From NCBI GenBank assembly GCA_024760905.1, contig CM045751.1, positions 10,518,501 through 10,582,500 on the forward strand: a DNA stretch of 64,000 nt, given 5' to 3'. The notes under the pieces are model-generated. The model was not told where the DNA came from. It did no database searches and saw nothing but the letters and a program-made list of their open reading frames with translations. Source of the DNA: Plotosus lineatus (Eukaryota > Chordata > Actinopteri > Siluriformes > Plotosidae). The position numbers and the translations under genes are program-made. Positions 33,672 to 44,100 of the stretch are shown in pieces; position 1 is the first letter of the stretch; every line of letters starts with the position of its first letter.

Positions 33672-34017
33672 TATATATTTTGGTATGTTGTAGTTTATCG
33701 TTACATTTTTAAAGTATGAAAATGAATCTACTCCGCGTGAATGTGACAAACTGTGAACCCGCATCATTTTGTTCGAGCATTGTTCATTCTGGAGAACAAG
33801 CAATTATTAAACGGGCTGAAATATGATGTGGAGAACTGATATCCGTTTACGTTGAAAGCAGTGCTAAATTATACCCTGAGAGGTGTTTTCACCTTGTAAT
33901 AATTATTCAACTTATTCAATGTCAATGATTGATAGGTAATTTCCACCAATCAGAAACAACTAAATATTTTAAATGAATGTCCCCTAGAGAGCGGACCAAA
34001 CAGATCACAATATGTTC

Positions 34018-34027
34018 ATATATATAT

Positions 34028-34085
<58 letters not shown>
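34018..34085. repeat. (TA)n microsatellite
   Basis: About 27 TA units from 34032 after a short interruption. It directly abuts the palindromic element. Confidence 0.95.
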
Positions 34086-34094
<9 letters not shown>

Positions 34095-34333
34095 AGGCGC
34101 TACACCGAATGTAGGCGCTTGCCACAAGTGACGTATGGTGCTGGTGAGACAAGGCGCGGCTTATCCGGACTTCCGATCTTTCAAGTGAGCAAGTGCGCCT
34201 TGAATACTTGTTTAGTACTCAACCTTCACTTGCTCACTTGAAAGATCAGAAGTCCGGATAAGCCGCGCCTTGTCTCAAACGCACCATACATCACTTGCGA
34301 CAAGCGCCTACATTCGGTAGAGCGTCTCACATA
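34086..34333. mobile_element. Palindromic foldback element
   Basis: The arms are about 100 bp each around a loop of about 30 bp (CGCCTTGAATACTTG and TTTAGTACTCAACC). CGCGGCTTATCCGGACTTC on the left is answered by GAAGTCCGGATAAGCCGCG on the right. TTTCAAGTGAGCAAGTG is answered by CACTTGCTCACTTGAAA. The outer words GTGAGGCGCTACACCGAATG and CATTCGGTAGAGCGTCTCAC are also inverted. It is GC-rich relative to its surroundings. There is no coding and no identified superfamily. Confidence 0.9.
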
Positions 34334-37089
34334 TGACATGACGTGTCAGCTAGTTTTTTTTTTGTTTTTTTTTTAATGACGTGTGTGGTTCTTGATATGG
34401 TCATTTTTTATTTTGAAGTTAGTTATGGTTAAAGTACTAACTAACCCTGAAAGTAATTTTTCAAACATGGGAAAATCTTTGGAATGGAGGACATCGGATT
34501 GTGCGACATGTCCTGATGGAACGATGATGGAAAAGCTACAATAAGTGATAACATCAAAAAACTTATTTTATGTATATTTAACATTAAATGTAACTATAAA
34601 TAAATGAAAAGGATAAAGTTTCATTCATCAACACAGTTTTTAAAAATAAAATGCTGACATTTACGAATGCTGGTGTGTAAAAAGGAACGAAACATGTTTG
34701 CTTTACAGTACAACACAAAATACTCCAGATGTTGATTGTTTCTCTCTAACAGTAAATCCAGTTGTGGAAGATTCAGTTATTCCTTACTTATTATCTGTCA
34801 GGAACATCATATTGTCCTAACCTAAACTCCTATTCGAGTAATTTATAAGAGAATGTGATTAATAAAACATACAGAACAAGAAAAACTAACCAAAAAAAAT
34901 TAACTAATATGAGATTTAAAATTAAAGTTTGAATGGAAAATCTCAAAACAAATAAAAGGTTATTATCTACCACATCATACCAGCACCACAATCACCACAA
35001 CAACATTATGAATTCTACATTCGTCCCATTATATTTTAAACGCCCCCCCCCCTTTTTTTTTTGCACAAGAGAAAATGCCCTGTGGCTTTACTTTATTGCG
35101 CAGCAGACACATCCCAGCTGTTTGACCTTCAGTTTGATAAAATATGCTGGAAATAATACACACTCGCGAGGGAAAAAAAACATTTCAACACTTCCAACAA
35201 TAGCAAATTCACGTGCAATAAGGCTGTCAGGAGTAAAGTCTTTATTCTAAGATAGGGATTAATATTTTTCTCTTGCACTCTCTCTCTGGTCTTTGTCATC
35301 GTCCCCCACCCGAGCATCAGGACCTCGTTAGGCAAGCTGGAAATGCAGCTCGCTTTCATGTCTGCCCTCCTCCAGCATGTCTGCTTCTCTCTATGCTTTC
35401 CTTCATCTTCCAACACCCTTCTCCTCCCTCCATCTGTCACCACCAAGCACAATGGGAAATACACCCTACGTCGTCTTATGAAATGGGAGCCTGTCGGCAT
35501 CCTTTAGAGAACAACCCTTAAAGACGAGTCTGTTTTCTGCCTTTACTGTGATGATGTCACGCAATAAATTAATCTAATACAGCCCATTTTAAGGCTCTCC
35601 ACTAAGAAATATGTAAGAAATAAAACAAAATGGTGGGGAAACAAACAAACAAACAAACAAACAAACAAACAAGGAAGCATTATGATGTCGCCAGATGCAA
35701 ATTGATTCAATATTACCATCGCAAAGTTTATTCTTGGAAAATAATGAAATCGTAATGTGAAAGATCAGGAAAAAAATGTTTCCAGTTTCCACTGTGATTA
35801 ACCACGACCGCTTAAAAAAAAGAAAAAAAAAGGCAGTCACGCACTCGCACCCTTCGATTCTTATCTCTTGAAGTTAATGAGATGAAAAAATGCAGTTTGT
35901 CAACCCTAAAGAGCTTTTAATATCATAAAATTTTAAAGTCTGAGCTTTACCTAGCACTGTAATAGCCTGAGAAATATTGTGAATTTATATAGTGTATTCA
36001 AGTCCAAATCCCTACCTGAGGTCTTGCTTCCAAAAGGTGAATCACCTGACCAATTGAAATCGAGCTACACCTCTGCGTATCCCGTCATACCATGAAATTA
36101 AACATGGATGCTCAATAAATTGACCGAGTTCGTTAAGCCAGACTGAAACACAAGAGTTGAATATTTCAGTGTTGACCCGTCTCTCAGGCATGAGGGACCT
36201 TAAGCATGGCCATAATATAGGGCCAGAACCAATAACCATTTTTAAAGGTCACTGTCACGACTAAAAAGACGGAGCCGATGAAGTGGAAAGCGCGTTTTAT
36301 CATTAGAGCATGAAACTTCTGTTTCTTTTGTGCTCCAAAGCTTCTTTTTACCCAGTCGAGATTATTTAATCAGCTGCCAGAGCCATCAAAGCCTGGGTCC
36401 AGCTAGGCATGGCTCGCCTCCCTGGTGATCTGGATTCTCCAATAGTGCCTTTGGCCTCACAGAGAGGAGCCAAGGTGCAAAATCTGTACAAAATGATTGG
36501 TCGGCCGCCATGCCAGGTTTTCAGGCTTGGCACACATACAGCTGGCAAATTAAACAAGAAATGATCCAAGATTTTCATCTCCAAGTACCTCAAGCTACCC
36601 TGTGTTCTGCTGGCAGGGGTTTCCTAGCTGCTTCTACGGCATAACCAAGTCCACCCCCCACCCCTCCTCCTCAAGCCAACTCTAGCCTCCTGCAACTGTA
36701 CCCAGCAGAATTATGGAAGGTTAAGTGGAACAGGCACTGCCTATAATTATCAAAGTAAATACATGTCAAAATCTGAGTAGCCTAAAGTCAATGAATGACA
36801 ATAATAGCCTGCGTAATAAAATGGGTTCCACTTTCAACAAGTACACTATTCTTTAAAATTCTGGTGAAACATCTGTTAAGAGTTAGTGCTCAGCATGGTT
36901 TGGCATCCACAATACAAAATTCAACACAAAGGCTTTCTTTAAAGAGACCAGGGATCTATTTTGGTTGCTTGAAATTCTCAACACTAACACCTATGAGAAA
37001 CAAGGGATGCCCTGCTGGACAAAGCAGAATTTCACAACTGCTGATTTTTTTATTTTTTGGGTGGGGTGGGGGCGGGGGGTCCAAGCAAA
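34334..37089. other. Intronic sequence, nothing recognised apart from a simple repeat
   Basis: A C8-T10 homopolymer junction is at about 35043-35062. ORFs in the span carry no motif. Confidence 0.4.
35639..35671. repeat. (AAAC)n tetranucleotide repeat
   Basis: About 8 perfect units. Confidence 0.95.
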
Positions 37090-37091
37090 TA

Positions 37092-37808
37092 CCGTGATAC
37101 CTCATGTTACGAAATTAATCCGTTCCAGTGCCTTTTTCGTAACCTGCATTTTTTGTAAATTGAACCGCATTTTACATGTGATAATACGCGTGATTCGTTC
37201 CAAGGCTTCCAATACTACCCCATAAACCCTTTAAAAATTATAAAAGGACACCAATTTTGTGTGAACTATGTATGAAATCCGATTTTGAAGTCCCGGTTGT
37301 AGAGGGGTTTCGTCCATACTCCTTTGCGATTTCACTCAACCGAATCCCACTTTCATATATATATTTTTTTTATCATCTCCTGTTTTACTTTTATTGATAA
37401 CGGAGCCCACTTCTTCTTTTCAGTCTCACTGGGAATCACTTTCTTGGGGCTCATGATTAATAAGGAACAATAACGCTGCAATAAGCACACTCAAAAAAAC
37501 TCACGAACCAAACAGTACAACTCTCCTTCACCTGTGTGTCGAACAATGGGTCGAAGGCTCACGAAAAGCATTATGGGTACAGTACTGTATTATGGAGACT
37601 CAGCGCCCTCTTAGTCAATGGGAGGCCAGTGGGGCGGGGTGTTGGGAGACAACCAACGGGAAAGCAACTCACACATTGTTTGAATTTTTAAGGTGGTGTT
37701 TTCATAACGTGAACTTGTTTCATATCCAGAGACAAAAAATTTAGGAAAATGCGTTTCGTAACCTGAATTTCTCGTTTGGTGAGACTTTCGTAAAGTGAGG
37801 TACCACTT
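37092..37808 (-). mobile_element. Tigger (pogo-type) transposon, deletion derivative
   Basis: 717 bp between TA dinucleotides at 37090-37091 and 37809-37810. The left CCGTGATACCTCATGTTACG and right CGTAAAGTGAGGTACCAC are inverted. Subterminal repeats (TTCGTAACCTG, twice) are present. It contains the start of a transposase on minus, with the catalytic part deleted. Confidence 0.85.
37270..37454 (-). pseudogene. Tigger transposase N-terminal DNA-binding remnant
   Basis: The minus-strand ATG at 37454 opens MSPKKVIPSETEKKKWAPLS, then IKVKQEMI. After a frameshift within the AAA/TATATA stretch, the reading SGIRLSEIAKEYGRNPSTT follows. That is the helix-turn-helix of the pogo/CENP-B N domain, which binds the terminal repeats. 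The DDE catalytic core is absent. Confidence 0.75.
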
Positions 37809-39115
37809 TACTGCATGGATAGAATGGATCATTCTCCAGTATGATATTCAAGCAGGCTCTTCTCACTATTCTAAATCATTCGGTGACCCACCTCTCCAAA
37901 CAGGAAAACAACTCATTCGATGTTAAAGAAAACCATGATTCATGTGTGAATCTCTGATCGCCACAAGGAAAAGTTGGTAAGAAAAGGGTGGAGAGAAAGA
38001 ATAGTAAAAATCAGGAAAGGAGAATAAGAAGCCATATCTCTGATGCTGGAAAGCAAACATGCCAGTTCTAGCAGACATCAAATCCCCGGAGCACTCAGGT
38101 AATTTCCCCACCACTTCACTCCATGCTGCCCCACTCACCACCTCTGGACACAGTAATTAAACACACTGATTGAAACTCCATCTCCGTCAGTCATCAAAGC
38201 AAGACAGCCTAGCTCAAGGACTTGTCTGCGCAGCCACCCATGTAAACACACCAGTCAAAAAAAAGAAAGAAAGATAGAAAAAAAAAAGTAAAACCCTTTC
38301 CAAAGTTCTGCCCATTTATTCCTGTTCCCATTGGATGCCATATGGAAGGAAACAGATTGAAGCGATGAATGCTTTTTCGTTTATGCTCCAAACACTTTAA
38401 TGGATGTGATTTTGGCAAATTACATTTTTACCAATAAAACTGGTGCATATGGTAAATGGTCTGGAATATAGAAATTTGGTGATTACCAAATACCTGGCAT
38501 AGTTTGTGATGGGGCGAACAAGCTTGTTTTGTTACCCTTGGGACATGTGTTAAGCAATAACCTACACCCATCAGAAGGATGAACAACTGCAGACCATTAA
38601 TTCCCATCAAGGTGGCAGGGCATGATAGAAAAATTCTATTAATAAATAAAGAGATTGCTCAAGGCCATGAAAGTCAGACACTGGTTTGGGTGGGGTGAAA
38701 GCTCTGATGATGAGCAGTGACCCAGGATTCCCTTCTTCATCATGGCCACTGTGGGATGTGCTTCTAACAGATGCTTTGGATTTAAGCCGCATCAGTCCTT
38801 GACCACAGGGGGTTGCTTCATATCGCTGGATTGCGCTGCAGGGTTCCATTCCTGGTCCCTTTGTGGATCAGCAAACATATGTGTGCTCCCCCATGTCTAG
38901 TCTTAGATTGTCTTAGATTTTTTTTTGATGACTGGTGTCTCAATAATGCAAGAACAAGAATAATTCTCAGTACCTCCACTGGAGTGTACAACATTTACAC
39001 AGCTAATGAACAGTTTATCTAAAATGAGGGAAAGTATTTTTGGGAAGGAAACACAGTTTAGCTGATGAATGATTTAACTTTACATGTTAGTTACCTCCCC
39101 ATGAGATGAGATGAG
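37809..39115. other. Intronic sequence, nothing recognised
   Basis: No domain, SINE box or terminal repeat was seen. Confidence 0.4.
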
Positions 39116-39166
39116 AGATACTTCTACACACACACACACACATATATATATTATATATACACACAT

Positions 39167-39365
39167 ACACATTGAACCCTGAATTTTTGCAGTTAATGGG
39201 GACCGAGACCCTCTGCAAACGCCGAATTTCCGCGAAGTAAGATTGACCCCCATGACTGACATATACGTACGTGTATATAATATCAATAAATACATATTCA
39301 ATGCTATAAATGCTTATAATAACTAAATATTCAAAAACAATACATAAGATGTAAATAAAATATAG

Positions 39366-39411
<46 letters not shown>

Positions 39412-39693
39412 AGAAGTGCATACACATACAGACGCAGGCGCACAAACTCAGATGCGCACCTCACATAAAAATCTAAGTATTTTTGTTAGGGGTTTTGGGT
39501 TTTTTTTTTTGTTTGTTTTGTTTTGTTTGTTTGAGGTTTTTGCATATTTGGCCTTGTTTTGCTGCATTTTCCTTAACTTCTTCCCTATTTTTCTTTAATT
39601 TCCTTATTTTTTATGTTTCAATGAATATTTTTGAAAAACCCGTGATGTACTGAAGTTGCAGGAACTGAAGTGCAAAGTAGCGAGGGATCACTG
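39167..39693. mobile_element. Tigger-type MITE, copy 6
   Basis: The left end has drifted (GAACCCTGAATTTTTGCAGT). The right end is clear (AAAGTAGCGAGGGATCACTG). The interior matches, with an expanded internal (CA)n tract of about 20 units at 39369-39410. The large compound microsatellite begins directly at its right end. Confidence 0.8.
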
Positions 39694-39743
39694 TGTGTGT
39701 GACATATCTATATACACACACATATATATATGTATATATATAT

Positions 39744-39814
<71 letters not shown>

Positions 39815-39911
39815 TACACACACACATACATACATATATACATATACATATATATATATATATATATATTACACAAACATACACACACACACACACACAC
39901 ACATATATATG

Positions 39912-39979
<68 letters not shown>

Positions 39980-39985
39980 TATATA
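39694..39985. repeat. Large CA/TA compound microsatellite
   Basis: About 290 bp of alternating (CA)n and (TA)n blocks; almost every base is alternating purine-pyrimidine. The seven overlapping ORFs called here (up to 201 codons) are His-Thr, Tyr-Ile or Cys-Val readings and are not genes. Confidence 0.97.
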
Positions 39986-40710
39986 AGTTCTCCACGTGAC
40001 GTAGGGTATCGCACCCTAAAAGTAGGGTTGGGGAATAGAATGACAAGTTTTCTACAATACACAAGGTCAAATGGAATAAAGAGGAATTTCACCGAACTCT
40101 CCCGTGGTTTATTCAGTACCCCATGCTTCCTGTTCACTGTGTTTGTAGTATATACACCTTTTCACTCTCCCACCCATGGAGCTGTGCACCTAACAGCAAG
40201 TGCAGCGAAGGTTAATTTCATACTTGGCATCATACACTTCTTCATTAGTGGAATGATTTGAACAACAGATTCTGTTCAAGCGATTTTAATTAGCGCATTA
40301 TTCTAAAACTAACAGCTCGACTCTCCAGAGCACAGTAGCTGATCTAATCTGCTAAACTACAGTTATTCAGAAAGTCAATGCTGGAAAACATGCAAGAGGA
40401 AACACTATCCTATCTAAAAAAAAAATCACTGGCTGTTCCATTCAACCAAAGAAAGAGAGACCGAAAGAGAAGGCAGAAAGTCAATCCTGTGCTGAAGCTG
40501 AAAAACGAAATGTGCTGTGAACACTCAGAGCCTGTGTGAGGACGGCATGCTTTGAAGAACACACACCCTGATTCCATGAGTTCCGGGAGATATAGAAGAA
40601 AAACTTTAGCAAAGGGATAATCAATGGTTCTTTATATCACGCTACAGAATCTCAGCCAAAGACCTGCTTACACAGAAAGTACTCGCTCACCGCAATCGAC
40701 GTAATAAAAA
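39986..40710. other. Intronic sequence, nothing recognised
   Basis: No domain or repeat signature was seen. Confidence 0.4.
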
Positions 40711-41791
40711 AAAAAATTATACCCAATCCAGTAGAAACCAAAATAGGGTAAAGAAAGTGATATTAAAAAACTGCTTACAATATTAATCTATAATTGTGGG
40801 GATATTCCATTTACGATGCACCTCATCTGAACTGGGTAATCTCAGAGCTCCTAGCTGATAGTTTCAAATACACAATACATGCACATACACATTATGTACA
40901 CAATACATGCACACACACACACACATATCGTATTCGGTGTAATAAGCGCCCTGCTCCAAGACCCCCCCCCCCCCATGTTTATTTTATTTTTTTTTTCATC
41001 TTACATCTAATAACCGCCCATGTGTACTGGGGCAAAATGGTAGATCAAACTTACCAATTTTATTCGATCAGTCTCTGTAACGGTAAAATGAGGCGTTCAC
41101 CGCCTGTAAAAGTGAGTTTACACAGTATTTCAAGACCCGCTCCCACTGGGGAATGTCTATAATGTTCATCATTAACAACACATTTGATTGTTCCGCCATA
41201 CTTTAAAAAAAAACAGAAAAATATTGTGCTGTGTTCTCTTGGTAAATGTCCAACAACCGATGAACCATTACAAACCGCTACAGCAAAACTATGGGATGCT
41301 CTGAATGAATGGAGCGATGAGCCAGATATGGACCTATCAGAAAGTGATGAGTATTTTTCACACAATTCTCCTCGTCACTAACTTCATAAATTTAAGGACG
41401 CTCCTGACCATGTGCTTTTGTTTATCTTCGTGTTGATTGGTTCAACGCGCCATGTGCAAAAGTTGACATTCATGTTGATTGGCTCGATTTCACTTCCAGG
41501 AAAATGTTTAAAGGAACAGCACTGGGAGGGAAAAGTAAGGGGCCTTCTTTTTTTTTTTAAGTTACGCTGTTTTCTGTTCATTTTCAGCTTTCATGTAAGT
41601 AGTTTGGTTGATACCACAAAACGAATTACACAAATACCAGTAAAACCCTTTTATTGTTCTGTTATTATTCATGTTTTCCACCTCGATGGTAATAAGCACT
41701 TACCGTTCCACTCCGCTGGTAACATTTTAATAGGCGCCCACCCACTCCATTTTTTTAAGCGCCCTGGGCACTGATCACGTCGAATACGGTA
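40711..41791 (+). mobile_element. Unrecognised DNA transposon, copy B
   Basis: Second copy of the 31389-32400 repeat, in the same orientation. The core runs from 40929 (CGTATTCGGTGTAATAAGCG) to about 41791 (CACGTCGAATACGGTA). It carries a CA run at 40911-40924 and a C run at 40963-40974. It is slightly longer than copy A, partly through an extra GGTAAAATGAGGCGTTCACC stretch at 41080-41100. Confidence 0.65.
41094..41381 (+). pseudogene. Acidic-tailed ORF of the repeat pair, copy B
   Basis: The same frame as copy A: VSLHSISRPAPTGECL, a TAA stop, then LIVPPYFKKKQKNIVLC, DEPLQTATAKLWDALNEW and an acidic end SDEPDMDLSESDEYF, stopping at 41381. The stop at about 41160 separates the two parts, so this copy is broken where copy A is open. 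Confidence 0.45.
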
Positions 41792-41822
41792 TTTGCCAAA
41801 CTGCTCAATTTTACTAGGGTCA

Positions 41823-42102
41823 CGACGAGGCTGGTGCCTTCCTCAGCCGGCACTGGACAAAGTCACAGTACACCCTGAACAGCTCACCAGACAATTACAG
41901 AGTAACACACACAAACATTCACACTTACCCTCACATCTAAGATCAATTTGGAACAACACAAGTCTTTGGACTGAAACTGGAGTACCCAGAGGAGCCCACA
42001 CAAACATGGGGAGGAAGATGAAAAGCCCAAGTTCAGAAATTGAACCCAGTACCTTACTGCTGTGAGCAGATGTGCTAACCACTACAGCACCATGCAGAGA
42101 CA
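41823..42102 (-). mobile_element. SINE family 2, minus orientation, near full length
   Basis: On minus the head reads GTGCTGTAGTGGTTAGCACA and CAGTAAGGTACTGGGTTCAA, the pol III A/B-box-like pair. The body carries CCATGTTTGTGTGGGCTCCT, GGTACTCCAGTTTCAGTCC and CAGGGTGTACTGTGAC. These are the blocks of a common fish tRNA-derived SINE. Confidence 0.8.
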
Positions 42103-42439
42103 GAGAAAACATCTACAAGTAAACATTGATTTATTGTTCAGCAAACATAAAATGTGATGAATTATGATTAAAAACACAAATACATTTTAAGCACATCACA
42201 TCTGCCTACATTATGGCTGCCTCACATTCCCAGTATTCCATAGACGTGTTCAAAGGGCACATCGTCAGAAATTAATGTGCCGTGTGCACAAGTTGCAGTA
42301 CAAGCAAAAATTGGGGTAGCAGTGTGTTACATTTTTGTTTTGTGATGAAGAAAAACACGGCGCAAAGTTATTGACCATACAGCAGTTATAAATATGGATG
42401 AACACTAAAAAACAGCTGATGGAGGTGGTTAGAAATCAG

Positions 42440-42440
<1 letters not shown>
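42103..42440. other. Intronic sequence, nothing recognised
   Basis: No domain or repeat signature was seen. Confidence 0.45.
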
Positions 42441-42443
<3 letters not shown>

Positions 42444-42497
<54 letters not shown>

Positions 42498-42515
42498 CAC
42501 ACACACACACACACA
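42444..42515. repeat. (TA)n-(CA)n compound microsatellite
   Basis: About 23 TA units, GTATGT, then a CA run. It abuts the left end of MITE copy 7. Confidence 0.95.
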
Positions 42516-42965
42516 CAGAGGGATGCCTCGCTACTTTGCGCTTCAATTCATGCGGCTTCATATTGTGGTTTTTTTGCTTTTTTTAATATACATCAAATTA
42601 AAAAATAAGGAAATTAAAGAAGAATAGGAGAAAAAGTTAAAGAAAATGCCACAAAAACAAGGCCAATTATACAAAAAAAAAAGACCTAAACAAACGCAAA
42701 ACAAAAAATAATCTCAAAATGTCCCATCAAAAATACTTACATTGTTGTGAGGTGTGCATCTGCGTGTGTGCGCGCGTCTGTGTGTGTATTTATATTTTAT
42801 TTTCATCTTATTCATTATTTTTATGTTTAATTGTTCTAAGCATTTATAGCATTGAATATGTATTTAATGATATTATATACACATATACATGTACGTATAT
42901 GTCGGGGGGGTCATTTCATGTGGGGATCTCAGTCCCAATTTACCCCGGAAAGTGAGGGATCCCTG
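42516..42965. mobile_element. Tigger-type MITE, copy 7
   Basis: 450 bp. The left end is AGAGGGATGCCTCGCTACTT. The right end is GAAAGTGAGGGATCCCTG followed by TA. The interior is as in copies 2 and 3. Microsatellites border both sides. Confidence 0.88.
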
Positions 42966-42967
42966 TA

Positions 42968-42998
<31 letters not shown>

Positions 42999-42999
42999 G

Positions 43000-43035
<36 letters not shown>

Positions 43036-43040
43036 ATATA
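42966..43040. repeat. (GT)n-(TA)n-(CA)n compound microsatellite
   Basis: It begins at the TA beside MITE copy 7: about 8 GT units, 9 TA units, then 14 CA units. Confidence 0.95.
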
Positions 43041-43757
43041 TTCGACAATTCTTTTCACAAAACACAACACAGGGAAATCCAGATATTTTCTTATGATGAG
43101 TTCTCACACTTCCAACTGGTTTCCAACAGGATTGAGATCCTGCAGATGTGCCTGAGAGTATAGTAAGTAAACTGCTTGTGTAGCAACAGTATCTACAGCA
43201 TACGTGTTGGGTCAAATATTTTCCAACCCTTAGTTTAGCATGCAGGGGCTCACACAGGAACGGCATCCAGAATCGCAACTAGAGATATCTGCAGAGCTGT
43301 GCATCAAGAAAATTCTGCTATAATGAGCAGGAAAGACCGGAGATATGTCGGGCGTGTATAAAAACAAGTCAACGTTTTAAAAAAAAAAAAAAGTGTACAG
43401 GTCTTCAGATAACCTTTGCAAAAGGGATAGAATATTAAAGACATTTCCCCATAGCTCTTTTACTACATGATTCTGATTGGTCGATTGCTGTATTCAGTAG
43501 TCAGTTATTTCTTGAAAACAAACATTTGCTCAGTACAAGCTGCTGCCATACAATGCAACAACAGCAGAAGCAATAAAGTCCTCTTGAAATCAATATTTGG
43601 TAAATATCCATGAAGCAGGGTAATGTACACTCCTGGGTATTTAAAAAGGGGGAGGGGAAAACTCCAAAGTGAAACAAATAACCTTTTAATGGCGCTTACA
43701 ACAAATCACTCATCAAAAAATGAGCAACAGTGAATATCTCTCATGATGCCTGTACCA
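43041..43757. other. Intronic sequence, nothing recognised
   Basis: An A run at 43380-43392. Nothing else was recognised. Confidence 0.4.
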
Positions 43758-44100
43758 GGGCAGTGGTGGCCTGGTGGTTAACGTGCTGGATCACTGATCC
43801 CAAGGGTGGAGATTCGAGTCCCACTCTCAACGGGTTGTCACTATCCCCCCCAGTGCAGCGAATTGGGTTATCAAAGGCGGCCATGTCTCTCACTGCCTAT
43901 AGTGAGAGCTTCACGTTAAAAGAACCATTGCTGACTTTCAACAAGAGTCGGCTGCAAAGCCGTCAGCATGTTTCTGCCTGTAATGGCCTGGAAAGCTGTC
44001 CAGGGTCTACTTTGCCCCTGCCCGGAGTCGGCTAAGATGGGCACCAGCATCTCCGCAACCCTAATTAGGATTAAGATGTTACAGAAAATAAATGAATGGG
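43758..44100 (+). mobile_element. SINE family 1, complete copy
   Basis: 343 bp. The tRNA-related head is GGGCAGTGGTGGCCTGGTGG with the B-box-like GAGATTCGAGTCCC. The middle has TTGGGTTATCAAAGG, AAGAACCATTGCTGACTTTC and GGCTGCAAAGCCGTCAGC. The 3' box is AATGGCCTGGAAAGCTGTCC. The tail is CCTAATTAGGATTAAG, ACAGAAAATA and AATGAATGGG. This is the reference for the other family 1 entries. The tail resembles LINE ends used for retrotransposition in trans. Confidence 0.88.

Noticed and set aside
39656..40261. ORFs of up to 201 codons on both strands
   Set aside because: Translations are His-Thr, Tyr-Ile and Cys-Val runs from CA/TA repeats.
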